A DNA stretch of 60,299 bases. Source: Clostridia bacterium (GTDB lineage Bacteria > Bacillota > Clostridia > Oscillospirales > Acutalibacteraceae). The notes under the pieces are model-generated. The model had not been told where the DNA came from. It saw nothing but the letters and a program-made list of their open reading frames with translations, and did not search any database. This document shows positions 16,430-25,128 of this stretch, one piece after another (position 1 is the stretch's first letter; each line of letters opens with the position of its first letter). The translations under genes and the position numbers were made by a program. Location of the stretch: contig CAAGJN010000048.1 in the NCBI GenBank assembly GCA_900770255.1, positions 1-60,299 on the forward strand. Direction: 5' to 3'.

Positions 16430-18616
16430 ATGACCGAGGTTGCATATGACCTTGATTTAAAGTCAAAACCGTGTCACGGCGCTCTGCGCTTTGACGGCGG
16501 CGTGATTTCTGCGCTTCAAAACGGCCATGAGGTGCTCTCTGTCTCGCTCGAAAATGCGGGAGAGCTTCGCCAGTATACCGATATCGGCTGCGGAAGTCTC
16601 GAGCTTTCGCCAGTTGCAGAAAGTGTCGGAGTGGACTATGACTGTGCCGATAACTTGACAATATGCAGATTTTCGATGAGCTGCGCCGAGGATATCGGCG
16701 AGTTCTGCAAGGTTGTCAATCACTATATAAAAACCGGCGAGGATGTAGAGATAAAGCGGGAAAACACCGGCCGCTGTCCTCATTGCGGACGCCGCTATCC
16801 CAAGGGTACGGATGTCTGTATGTTCTGTGTCGATAAGAGCGATATATGGCGGAGAACCTTTGCTATGCTCAAGCCGTTTGCGCCCACACTGCTGCTTTCT
16901 AGCATTCTCGTAACGCTCACCAACCTGGCTTCGGCGGCTCAGCCGATATTGCAGGGAAAGCTTGTTGACAGTTTTACATCGCTCGTCTCTGCTTCAGGTC
17001 AGCAGGCGGCGCGCAGCAATGTTCTCTTTGTCGGCGCGGCCATGGCCGTGACGTACCTGCTCGAGAACATATTTCAGATATTCTCGGGACGCACGGCGAA
17101 CAGAGTCGGTCTCGGATTTTCAAAGTATCTGCGCTCCGTCGTATATGACAAGGTGCAGCGCATGTCCGTCTCATCAATGTCAAAAAAGACGGCGGGCGAT
17201 CTGATAAAGCGTGTTACCAGGGACACGAACACGGTTCAGAATTTCGTTATAGACAAGGGGCGCTATGCGCTTGAGCAGGTGATAATGTTTATAGTTGTCG
17301 GCGTGATAATGCTCAAAACAAGTCCACTGCTGACATTGTTAGCAATCCTGCCTGCGCCGTTTTGTATAGTTGTGCTCAACGGCTTTAAACGCTTTATTCA
17401 TCTCCGTTATGAAAAGCAGTGGAGATATGACAGCAGAGCAAATTCCATTCTGCATGATATTATAAGGGGTATCAGAGTTGTCAAGACCTTCGGCAGTGAA
17501 AAACGCGAGGTGGAAAAGTTTTCTTCGGCGAGTAAGGCCCTTGCTGATATCTCGGTCAAAAACGAGCATATATGGGCGATTTTGTTCCCGCTGATAGGCT
17601 TTTTTATGGGATCGGGCAATTTCCTTGTGCTCTATTTCGGCGGCAGGCAGGTCATAGAGGGTACGATGACTGCAGGCGAGCTGTGGAGCTTTGTGCTTTT
17701 GCTTTCGTATATTTACCGCCCCCTCGAATGGTTCTCAAATATGCCTCACTGGATAGCGGAGGTCATGACGAGTCTTATAAAGATATATGAAGTGATTGAC
17801 GAGAAGCCGCAGGTCTACGATGTTGAAAATGCGGGCAAATACCCGATTGACGGATCTATTGAGTTTGAGTCGGTGGGCTTCGGATATAAGAGCTATGAGC
17901 CTGTGCTCAAGGATGTTGACCTTAAGATCAAACCGGGAGAGATGATAGGCCTTGTCGGACATTCGGGCGCAGGAAAATCGACGATGATAAATCTGATAAT
18001 GCGCCTTTATGATGTTGACAGCGGTGAGATAAAAATAAGCGGACACGATATCCGCAGCTATGACCAGTACTATCTGCGTGAAAATATGGGCGTCGTGTTT
18101 CAGGAGACTTTTCTTTTCTCCGGCACGGTATATGACAATATCGCCTATGCAAAGCCGGATGCGAGCCCCGATGAGGTGTTCGCCGCAGCAAAAGCTGCAA
18201 ATGCGCATGATTTTATCATTGAGCTAAAGGACGGATACAACACTACCGTAGGCGAAAACGGCTATAACCTCTCCGGCGGCGAGCGACAGAGAGTTGCTAT
18301 GGCCAGAGCGATACTGCGCGACCCGAAAATACTCATTCTCGATGAGGCGACGAGCGCTCTCGATCCGGAGACGGAGAACAATATTCAGCAGGCTCTCGGT
18401 AGGCTCATACAGGGTCGAACCACTATCGCTATCGCACACAGGCTCTCAACGCTAAGACACGCTGACAGGCTCGTCGTGCTCGAAAACGGAAGAATAGCGG
18501 AGGTCGGAAGCCATATCGAGCTGATCAAAAAGCGCGGAATCTACTATAATCTTGTTATGGCTCAGCGGCAGACCTCTAAGCTCACAAACGAGGCGCAGAC
18601 GGCTCTGAACGAATAA
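16430..18616 (+). CDS. ABC exporter half-transporter 2 with N-terminal zinc ribbon
   Basis: Type IV exporter subunit with an extra N-terminal domain. About 110 beta-rich residues precede a zinc ribbon, CPHCGRRYPKGTDVCMFC. Six membrane helices then start near residue 150. The NBD has Walker A GHSGAGKST, signature LSGGERQR, Walker B ILILDEATSALD and IAHRLS. Start uncertain: the frame is open from a TTG at 16376, with in-frame ATGs at 16418 and 16430, none with a good SD. A 9-codon out-of-frame ORF (ATG 16404) ends overlapping the ATG at 16430 as ATGA, so reinitiation may set the start. Heterodimer partner of the 13546 product is the natural reading. A strong terminator follows. Confidence 0.87.
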   Translation: MTEVAYDLDLKSKPCHGALRFDGGVISALQNGHEVLSVSLENAGELRQYTDIGCGSLELSPVAESVGVDYDCADNLTICRFSMSCAEDIGEFCKVVNHYIKTGEDVEIKRENTGRCPHCGRRYPKGTDVCMFCVDKSDIWRRTFAMLKPFAPTLLLSSILVTLTNLASAAQPILQGKLVDSFTSLVSASGQQAARSNVLFVGAAMAVTYLLENIFQIFSGRTANRVGLGFSKYLRSVVYDKVQRMSVSSMSKKTAGDLIKRVTRDTNTVQNFVIDKGRYALEQVIMFIVVGVIMLKTSPLLTLLAILPAPFCIVVLNGFKRFIHLRYEKQWRYDSRANSILHDIIRGIRVVKTFGSEKREVEKFSSASKALADISVKNEHIWAILFPLIGFFMGSGNFLVLYFGGRQVIEGTMTAGELWSFVLLLSYIYRPLEWFSNMPHWIAEVMTSLIKIYEVIDEKPQVYDVENAGKYPIDGSIEFESVGFGYKSYEPVLKDVDLKIKPGEMIGLVGHSGAGKSTMINLIMRLYDVDSGEIKISGHDIRSYDQYYLRENMGVVFQETFLFSGTVYDNIAYAKPDASPDEVFAAAKAANAHDFIIELKDGYNTTVGENGYNLSGGERQRVAMARAILRDPKILILDEATSALDPETENNIQQALGRLIQGRTTIAIAHRLSTLRHADRLVVLENGRIAEVGSHIELIKKRGIYYNLVMAQRQTSKLTNEAQTALNE

Positions 18617-18624
18617 CTAAGACA

Positions 18625-18672
18625 AAGAACACGGAGATAAAAGCTGAATTTTGTCTCCCGTGTTCTTTTTTT
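18625..18672 (+). terminator. Terminator of the exporter operon
   Basis: GAACACGG-AGA (18627-18637) pairs with TCTCCCGTGTTC (18654-18665, one bulged base), with an AAAA/TTTT extension toward the loop. It is followed by TTTTTTT. Confidence 0.85.
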
Positions 18673-18702
18673 GTTAAATTGCTGTGAATTTGTCTTTTTG
18701 TC

Positions 18703-18731
18703 TTTACAGCTTGCGTAAAATAAAGTAAAAT
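18703..18731 (+). promoter_or_regulatory. Promoter of the pyrH-frr operon
   Basis: TTTACA (18703-18708), 17-bp spacer, TAAAAT (18726-18731). The start point near 18738 gives a 34-nt leader with GGAGG before pyrH. Confidence 0.6.
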
Positions 18732-18771
18732 AGTAGCGGAAAATTATGTTTTTTTGAATGGAGGAAAAGCA

Positions 18772-19476
18772 ATGGAACTTGCATATAAGCGTATTCTTCT
18801 TAAAATAAGCGGCGAAGTGCTTGCCGGAGGGAAGGGCATGGGTATTGATTATGACACCGTGCTCAACATCTGCTCCGCCGTCAAGGAGTGCGTCGATCTC
18901 GGTGTAGAAGTCGGTCTGGTTGTCGGCGGCGGTAATTTCTGGCGCGGGCGCTCGAGCGGAGACATGGACAGAACTAGAGCCGACCATATGGGAATGCTCG
19001 CAACCGTTATGAACTCTCTTGCTCTTGCAGATGCCCTTGAGCATCTCAAAGTTCCTGTCAGAGTTCAGACCGCTATCGCGATGCAGCAGGTAGCAGAACC
19101 TTATATCAGAAACAAGGCTGTCCGCCATCTTGAAAAGGGCAGAGTGGTGATATTCGGCTGCGGTACGGGCAACCCGTTTTTCACCACAGATACGGCGGCC
19201 GCCCTCCGCGCTCTTGAGATAGACGCCGATATTATGTTTAAGGCGACAAATGTTGACGGCGTCTATGATAAGGATCCCCACAAGTTTGAGGATGCGAAGA
19301 AGTACGATACGCTTTCATTTGATGAGATTTTAAGCCACGACCTTAAGGTTATGGATGGTACGGCAGCTTCTCTTTGCAGAGATAATTCTATTCCGATTCT
19401 CGTTTTCAACCTCGATGATCCCGAGAATATCGTCAGGGCGATAAGGGGCGAGAATGTCGGCACAGTAGTAAAATGA
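18772..19476 (+). CDS. pyrH: UMP kinase
   Basis: Phosphorylates UMP to UDP with ATP; amino-acid-kinase fold, 234 residues. Motifs: KISGEVLAGG, VVGGGNFWRG, GTGNPFFTTDTAAALRALE and KATNVDGVYDKDP. GGAGG lies 7 nt before the ATG at 18772; a short in-frame extension upstream begins inside the leader and was rejected. It heads the conserved pyrH-frr-uppS-cdsA-dxr-rseP-ispG-polC cluster. Confidence 0.96.
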   Translation: MELAYKRILLKISGEVLAGGKGMGIDYDTVLNICSAVKECVDLGVEVGLVVGGGNFWRGRSSGDMDRTRADHMGMLATVMNSLALADALEHLKVPVRVQTAIAMQQVAEPYIRNKAVRHLEKGRVVIFGCGTGNPFFTTDTAAALRALEIDADIMFKATNVDGVYDKDPHKFEDAKKYDTLSFDEILSHDLKVMDGTAASLCRDNSIPILVFNLDDPENIVRAIRGENVGTVVK

Positions 19477-19531
19477 TCGGCTTTGAGCGCCGGTAAAAAT
19501 ATGATCTTCTCTTTAAGAAAGGATTGAAATT

Positions 19532-20086
19532 ATGGAAACAGTATTTCAGACAGCGCGCGAAAAGATGGGCAAGAGCATCAACGCCCTCAAGAGCGAATAT
19601 GCGTCTATAAGAGCTAACAGAGCAACTGCGGCAGTGCTCGACAAGATAACTGTCGATTATTACGGCACTCCTACGCCGATCAACCAGCTTGCGGCGATCT
19701 CAGTCGTTGAGGCGAGGATCCTCTGCATCCAGCCCTGGGACGCTTCGACTCTTCATCCTATAGAAAAGGCTATCCAGACCTCTGATCTCGGCATAAATCC
19801 GCAGAACGACGGTAAGGTTATCCGCCTCGTTTTCCCGCCTCTGACCGAGGATAAGCGCCGTGAGATTGTCAAAGACGTCAAGAAAATCGCAGAGGAGGGC
19901 AAGGTCGCAATCCGCTCTATCCGCAGAGACTGTATGGATAAGATAAAGAAAATGCAGAAAAACGGTGAGATAACTGAGGACGACCTCAAGTACGGAGAGA
20001 AAGAACTTCAGGATATTACTGATAAGTTTGTCAAGGAGGCAGACGCTGTTGCTGCCGAAAAAGAAAAAGAGATCATGGAGATCTGA
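19532..20086 (+). CDS. frr: Ribosome recycling factor
   Basis: Splits post-termination ribosomes together with EF-G. The 184-residue protein has the normal length, with EYASIRANRATAAVLDKI, DYYGTPTPINQLA and the C-terminal helix carrying KKMQKNGEITEDDLK. AAGAAAGGA stands upstream of the ATG. 55 bp after pyrH and conserved in this place across Bacillota. Confidence 0.97.
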   Translation: METVFQTAREKMGKSINALKSEYASIRANRATAAVLDKITVDYYGTPTPINQLAAISVVEARILCIQPWDASTLHPIEKAIQTSDLGINPQNDGKVIRLVFPPLTEDKRREIVKDVKKIAEEGKVAIRSIRRDCMDKIKKMQKNGEITEDDLKYGEKELQDITDKFVKEADAVAAEKEKEIMEI

Positions 20087-20098
20087 TTGGAGCTCCCT

Positions 20099-20141
20099 CG
20101 GCAAAAGCGGTGAATGTGATGAGCATTCACGCTTTTTGCCG
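20099..20141 (+). terminator. Long hairpin between frr and uppS
   Basis: The arm starting CGGCAAAAGCG at 20099 pairs over about 18 bases with the arm ending CGCTTTTTGCCG at 20141, with minor mismatches and a short loop. The T-run is poor (TTTATT), so it may be a weak terminator or an RNA-processing/stability element that divides pyrH-frr from the lipid and isoprenoid genes. Confidence 0.5.
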
Positions 20142-20163
20142 TTTATTGAAAGAGGTGAATTTT

Positions 20164-20892
20164 ATGGCGCAGCCGCCTGAAAATGAACATCTTCCTCGCC
20201 ATGTGGCAATAATAATGGACGGCAACGGACGCTGGGCAAAGCAGCGCGGGTTGCCGCGCGGAGAGGGCCATAAGCAGGGAGCTAAGGTGTTCAAGCGAAT
20301 ATGCGAATATGTGGCTGACATAGGCATACGCTATGTCACTTTTTACGCCTTCTCGACTGAAAACTGGCGCAGGCCGCCCGAAGAGGTCAGCGGCATAATG
20401 GATCTTTTCCGCGAGTATCTGCATGAGGCTGAGGAGCGCAAAGAGGAAAACGCCCAAAAAGGCTTAAGAATAAGATATATCGGCGAGCGCGAGGGGCTTG
20501 ATGACGATATACTTGAACTTGTGGATGAACTCGAGCGCGGCTCGGCAGATCAGGTCAGAACGACTGTAAATATTGCGATAAACTACGGCGGCAGGAACGA
20601 GATCCTCCACGCCTGCAAACGTCTTGCCGCACAATGCACAAATGGCGGGCGCACACCGGAGAGCCTAACGGAGCAGGATATATCCGATAACCTTTACACC
20701 GCAGGCCAGCCCGATCCCGACTTAATTATCCGTCCGAGCGGAGAGTTCAGACTCTCCAATTTCCTTATCTGGCAGGCGGCATATTCAGAGTTTATTTACT
20801 CTGATATTTTATGGCCGGATTATACGGAGCAGGACTTTGACGCTGCTCTTGAGGAATACGCACATCGCAGCAGACGTTTCGGAGGGGTCTGA
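20164..20892 (+). CDS. uppS: Isoprenyl (undecaprenyl) diphosphate synthase
   Basis: Condenses isopentenyl diphosphate onto farnesyl diphosphate to give the C55 carrier for peptidoglycan. The 242-residue cis-prenyltransferase has the active-site block HVAIIMDGNGRWA, YAFSTENW, and DLIIRPSGEFRLSNFLIWQ. The SD AGAGGTGA precedes the ATG at 20164; an upstream in-frame extension overlaps the hairpin and was rejected. Downstream genes dxr and ispG make its substrates. Confidence 0.95.
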   Translation: MAQPPENEHLPRHVAIIMDGNGRWAKQRGLPRGEGHKQGAKVFKRICEYVADIGIRYVTFYAFSTENWRRPPEEVSGIMDLFREYLHEAEERKEENAQKGLRIRYIGEREGLDDDILELVDELERGSADQVRTTVNIAINYGGRNEILHACKRLAAQCTNGGRTPESLTEQDISDNLYTAGQPDPDLIIRPSGEFRLSNFLIWQAAYSEFIYSDILWPDYTEQDFDAALEEYAHRSRRFGGV

Positions 20893-20923
20893 AATTTATT
20901 TAATAATGTGAGATGAAAGAGAT

Positions 20924-21781
20924 ATGAAACAGCGTGTTATCACCGGAGTTATAGCCGCACTTTTCGGCATTACCGTTCTTGCGTTTATGTTCACGCCCGT
21001 ACTGGGCATAGTTATTGCAGCTGTATCGCTGCTTGCTTCCTATGAGATTCAGACCGTTGCAAAAATAGAGAACAAGCTGCTCAAAATTATCAATATCGTT
21101 CTTGCGGCGTTTATGCCGTTTGCTTATGAGTATAAGCTGTTTTCAAAGCTACCGTTCCCGACATATGTGCTTGCAACAGTCTATGTCATCATAATGATGT
21201 TCATTATGCTCAGCAACTATAAAAAGACAAAGTTTGAGGATGTCGTAATGTCGATGTTCTGCGGCGTTATTATGCCGTATGTATTTTCGACCATTATGCT
21301 GCTCAGAGACCTTTGTCTCAGCCGCCCCGACTTATTCCAGAAGTCGCAGATTTTCTTTATCATATTTACTGCGCTGCTTTCCGCATGGCTCAATGATGCA
21401 TTTGCCTATTTTGTAGGCCGGAAGTTCGGTAAACATAAGCTCGCACCTAACATCAGCCCTAAAAAGAGTGTTGAGGGGGCCGTGGGCGGAATAGTAATAA
21501 CCATGGTCTTTAATCTTATTGTATTCTTTGTTTTTGATTATTTCTTCTTCAAAAACGACACAATAAAGTGGTGGATGATAATGCCGCTTTCGATGTTCCT
21601 TTCGGCTATAAGCATAGGCGGAGATCTCTCGGCTTCCGTTATTAAGCGCAACTTCGGCGCGAAGGATTTCGGCAGCATCTTTCCCGGACACGGCGGCGTC
21701 ATGGACAGATTTGACAGCTACAGCTTTGTCATGCCGGTGCTTTACGCCATAATTTCGATCGCTGTCAACGTGGGAGCGTGA
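20924..21781 (+). CDS. cdsA: Phosphatidate cytidylyltransferase
   Basis: Makes CDP-diacylglycerol from phosphatidate and CTP at the membrane. The 285-residue multi-span protein ends with the family signature, seen here as GAKDFGSIFPGHGGVMDRFD, and has SPKKSVEGAVGGI in the preceding cytoplasmic loop. It lies between uppS and dxr as usual. Confidence 0.95.
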   Translation: MKQRVITGVIAALFGITVLAFMFTPVLGIVIAAVSLLASYEIQTVAKIENKLLKIINIVLAAFMPFAYEYKLFSKLPFPTYVLATVYVIIMMFIMLSNYKKTKFEDVVMSMFCGVIMPYVFSTIMLLRDLCLSRPDLFQKSQIFFIIFTALLSAWLNDAFAYFVGRKFGKHKLAPNISPKKSVEGAVGGIVITMVFNLIVFFVFDYFFFKNDTIKWWMIMPLSMFLSAISIGGDLSASVIKRNFGAKDFGSIFPGHGGVMDRFDSYSFVMPVLYAIISIAVNVGA

Positions 21782-21785
21782 TTTC

Positions 21786-22931
21786 ATGAAAACTATGGTC
21801 ATTCTCGGTTCAACAGGCTCAATAGGTACTCAGGCGCTCGATGTTGCAAGGCTCAGAAATTTTACAGTCAAGGCCCTGACCTCAAACTCCAATATCGATT
21901 TGCTTGAAAAGCAGATCAGGGAGTTTAAGCCTGAGCTTGCTGCGGTCCGTGACGAGCAGAGGGCGGCCGAGCTGAAAATAAGAGTAGCCGATACCTCAAC
22001 AAGGGTTCTCGGCGGTGAAAATGGCATATGTGCCGCGGCAAGCCTTGAGTGCGACAAGGTGCTCAACAGTATCGTCGGAATTGCGGGACTCAAGCCTACC
22101 CTTGCGGCGATCGAGGCCGGTAATGATATAGCGCTGGCCAATAAAGAGACGCTTGTTGCGGGCGGCGAGCTTGTGACTGCCCGCGCTCGGGAAAAAGGGG
22201 TAACGATACTCCCTGTTGACAGCGAACATTCCGCGATCTTTCAGTCGCTTCAGGGCTGCCCCGGGGAGCAGAGTATAAAGCGGCTTATTCTGACCGCCTC
22301 GGGAGGGCCTTTTTTCGGCAAAACGCGCGACGAGCTCAGGAATGTTACCGTCGAGCAGGCGTTGAAGCATCCCAATTGGAGCATGGGCGCAAAAATAACC
22401 ATCGACTCTGCAACGATGATGAACAAAGGCCTTGAACTGATAGAAGCGGCATGGCTGTTCAATATGCCCTCCGATAAGATAGATATACTTGTCCACCGTC
22501 AGAGTGTAGTACATTCGCTTGTCGAATATGTAGACAATTCCGTCATTGCTCAGCTCGGGGTACCTGATATGCGCGTGCCGATACAGTATGCGCTTACATA
22601 TCCAGAGAGGTATGTAAGTCCTGCAAAGCAGCTTCGTCTTGAAGATTGGAAGACCCTGACCTTTGAGGAGCCGGATTATAATACATTCGAGTGCATCGAT
22701 CTGTGCAGACAGGCGATAACAAAGGGCGGTGTTTATCCCGCAACGGCAAACGGAGCCAATGAGGCAGCCAATGCGCTGTTCAGGAAGGGCAGGATAAAGT
22801 TTCTCGATATCGCCGATGCAGTCAGAGGTGTGCTCGAGTCAACTGAATTTTCACCGTGCGACAGTCTTGATAATATTCTCCTTGCCGACTCTGCGGCGCG
22901 TGAGAAGGTTTACGGCAGGTTTGGCCGATAA
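21786..22931 (+). CDS. dxr: 1-deoxy-D-xylulose 5-phosphate reductoisomerase
   Basis: Second step of the MEP isoprenoid pathway, NADPH dependent. The 381-residue protein has the nucleotide site GSTGSIGTQALDV, the metal-binding LPVDSEHSAIFQ, and ASGGPFF and HPNWSMGAKITIDSATMMNKG. It lies 4 bp after cdsA. Together with ispG at 24060 it shows the organism makes isoprenoids by the MEP route. Confidence 0.97.
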   Translation: MKTMVILGSTGSIGTQALDVARLRNFTVKALTSNSNIDLLEKQIREFKPELAAVRDEQRAAELKIRVADTSTRVLGGENGICAAASLECDKVLNSIVGIAGLKPTLAAIEAGNDIALANKETLVAGGELVTARAREKGVTILPVDSEHSAIFQSLQGCPGEQSIKRLILTASGGPFFGKTRDELRNVTVEQALKHPNWSMGAKITIDSATMMNKGLELIEAAWLFNMPSDKIDILVHRQSVVHSLVEYVDNSVIAQLGVPDMRVPIQYALTYPERYVSPAKQLRLEDWKTLTFEEPDYNTFECIDLCRQAITKGGVYPATANGANEAANALFRKGRIKFLDIADAVRGVLESTEFSPCDSLDNILLADSAAREKVYGRFGR

Positions 22932-22963
22932 GGCTACGTACGGACTGAAAGGATAATTTTTAT

Positions 22964-24055
22964 ATGCTTTTGAATACCGCGCTGTCTGTTGGAGCAGTCT
23001 GGAGCAAGGTCTGGCCGTTTTTAGTAGCCATACTTTTCTTCGGCATCGTCATAATGTTTCATGAGCTCGGCCATTTCCTTTTTGCAAAACTTTTTAAGGT
23101 AAAGGTCAACGAGTTCTCTATAGGCATGGGTCCCGCGATCTTTAAAAAGAAGAAGGGCGATACGGAATATGCTGTGCGTATACTGCCTATCGGCGGATAT
23201 GTCAGCATGGAGGGCGAGGATGAGAACAGCGAGGACGAACGCGCGTTCAACAATAAACCGCTTTGGCAGCGCATCATAATAGTTGCTGCCGGCGCGACGG
23301 TAAATCTTATTATGGGCGTTATCATAGTCGCCATCATGCTGTGTCAGTCGGATCTTATCGGCACTCCGCAGATCAGCAAGTTCTATGACAATGCGACAAG
23401 CGCTGCGAGCGGACTTGAGGTGGGCGATAAGCTCGTCAAGATAAACGGCAAGCGCGTCTATTCGCAGTATGATGTCACATTTCTGATGATGCGAGACGAT
23501 GACGGCATAATGGACTTTGTTGTCAAGCGCGACGGAGAAAATGTGGAGCTCAAAAATGTAAAATTTGAGACCAGCCCTATAGAGGGGCAGGATAATCTTA
23601 TAGAGATCCATTATGATTTTTATATTGTCGGAGTCAAACCGACATTTTGGAGCGTCACCAAGAACGCCGTGCTCGAGAGCATATCGATTGCCCGTATGGT
23701 GTGGGTAAGTCTCTTCGATCTGCTCACGGGAAGGTATGGCCTGAGCGAGGTTTCGGGCCCGATAGGCGTTGTCAATTATATTGCCGACGCGGCGAGCGAA
23801 TCCTCTGCAGCTATGGATCCGACACCGCTGCTGACTATAATGGCGCTGATCGCCATAAATATCGGCTTGTTCAATCTCCTGCCGATACCGGCGCTTGACG
23901 GAGGCAGACTTTTCTTCATGCTCGTCGAGCTTATAATCCGTCGGCCGGTCCCGCAAAAATTTGAAAAGTGGGTGCATGCAGTCGGAATGCTCTTGCTGCT
24001 TGTATTCATGGCGGTAGTATCGTTTAAAGACATTGTCAGTTTGATAAGAGGTTAG
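22964..24055 (+). CDS. rseP: RIP metalloprotease RseP (site-2 protease)
   Basis: Intramembrane zinc protease; in relatives it cleaves anti-sigma factors and leftover signal peptides. The 363-residue protein has the zinc motif HELGHF in the first membrane helix, a single PDZ domain around GLEVGDKLVKINGKRV, and the C-terminal NLLPIPALDGGRL with the third ligand. AAAGGA lies upstream of the ATG. The stop is 4 bp before ispG. Confidence 0.95.
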   Translation: MLLNTALSVGAVWSKVWPFLVAILFFGIVIMFHELGHFLFAKLFKVKVNEFSIGMGPAIFKKKKGDTEYAVRILPIGGYVSMEGEDENSEDERAFNNKPLWQRIIIVAAGATVNLIMGVIIVAIMLCQSDLIGTPQISKFYDNATSAASGLEVGDKLVKINGKRVYSQYDVTFLMMRDDDGIMDFVVKRDGENVELKNVKFETSPIEGQDNLIEIHYDFYIVGVKPTFWSVTKNAVLESISIARMVWVSLFDLLTGRYGLSEVSGPIGVVNYIADAASESSAAMDPTPLLTIMALIAINIGLFNLLPIPALDGGRLFFMLVELIIRRPVPQKFEKWVHAVGMLLLLVFMAVVSFKDIVSLIRG

Positions 24056-24059
24056 AGGT

Positions 24060-25115
24060 ATGTCGTTTGAACGCAGAAAAAGTAAAGAAGTAAAGATCGG
24101 TTCGCTCACTATCGGCGGCAATTCTCCGATAGCCGTGCAGTCGATGCTCAATATACCTGCGCATGATATTGAGGGCAGCGTCAAGCAGGCGAAGGCGCTT
24201 GAAAAGGCGGGCTGTCAGATAATTCGCGCGGCGATTCCGGATATGGAGGCCGTCAGGCTTATTCCCGCACTCAAGGAGGCTGTCAGCACTCCGATAGTTG
24301 CCGATATACATTTTGATTACAGGCTAGCACTCGAGAGCATAGCCGCGGGTGTGGATAAAATACGCATAAATCCCGGAAACATAGGCTCGAAGGACAGAGT
24401 CAGGGCGGTTGCAAACGCCTGCACCGAGCACAATATACCGATAAGGATCGGCGTCAACAGCGGCTCGATAGAGAAGGATATCCTTACGAAGTACGGCCAA
24501 CCTACTGCTCAGGCGCTTGTTGACAGCGCAATGGGTCATGTAAAGCTCCTGCAGGACTGCGACTTTGACAACATAGTTATATCGCTTAAATCGTCTGATG
24601 TTCCGATGACCGTAGAGGCTTATGAGCTTATCTCGCAGATCTGTGATTATCCGCTGCATATCGGCATAACCGAGGCAGGGACATGGAAGATGAGCCTTGT
24701 CAAATCAAGCGCCGGTATCGGTTCGCTGCTTCTGCACGGTATAGGTGATACTATCCGCGTCTCCATGACGGACGACCCGGTCAAGGAGGTCGCCGCAGGC
24801 TATGATATTCTGCGTGCGACAGGAGCCAGAAAGGACTGCGTGCAGATAGTTGCCTGCCCGACCTGCGGCAGAACAAGGATAGACCTGATCTCCCTTGCAA
24901 ATGCTGTCGAGGAACGGTTGACCTCCTGCACCAAGCCGATAAAGGTTGCTGTTATGGGATGTGCCGTCAACGGCCCCGGAGAAGCGCGCGAGGCGGATAT
25001 CGGCCTTGCCGGCGGCGACGGCTGTGCTCTCATATTCAAAAAGGGCGAGATAATCAAAAAAGTCCCTGAGGATGAGGCGCTCGACTGTCTCATGGAGGAA
25101 ATAGAAAAACTTTAA
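24060..25115 (+). CDS. ispG: 4-hydroxy-3-methylbut-2-enyl-diphosphate synthase
   Basis: Iron-sulfur enzyme of the MEP pathway (GcpE). The 351-residue bacterial short form has IGGNSPIAVQSMLN, KIRINPGN and the cluster-binding cysteines in CPTCGRTRID and MGCAVNGPGEAREADIG. AGAGG precedes the ATG. Directly upstream of polC. Confidence 0.97.
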   Translation: MSFERRKSKEVKIGSLTIGGNSPIAVQSMLNIPAHDIEGSVKQAKALEKAGCQIIRAAIPDMEAVRLIPALKEAVSTPIVADIHFDYRLALESIAAGVDKIRINPGNIGSKDRVRAVANACTEHNIPIRIGVNSGSIEKDILTKYGQPTAQALVDSAMGHVKLLQDCDFDNIVISLKSSDVPMTVEAYELISQICDYPLHIGITEAGTWKMSLVKSSAGIGSLLLHGIGDTIRVSMTDDPVKEVAAGYDILRATGARKDCVQIVACPTCGRTRIDLISLANAVEERLTSCTKPIKVAVMGCAVNGPGEAREADIGLAGGDGCALIFKKGEIIKKVPEDEALDCLMEEIEKL

Positions 25116-25128
25116 GCGGAGAAGAATA

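Noticed and set aside
23021..24184. 387-codon open frame on the minus strand across rseP/ispG
   Set aside because: It lies fully antisense to two clear genes, has no SD or family motif, and its translation is a compositional shadow.
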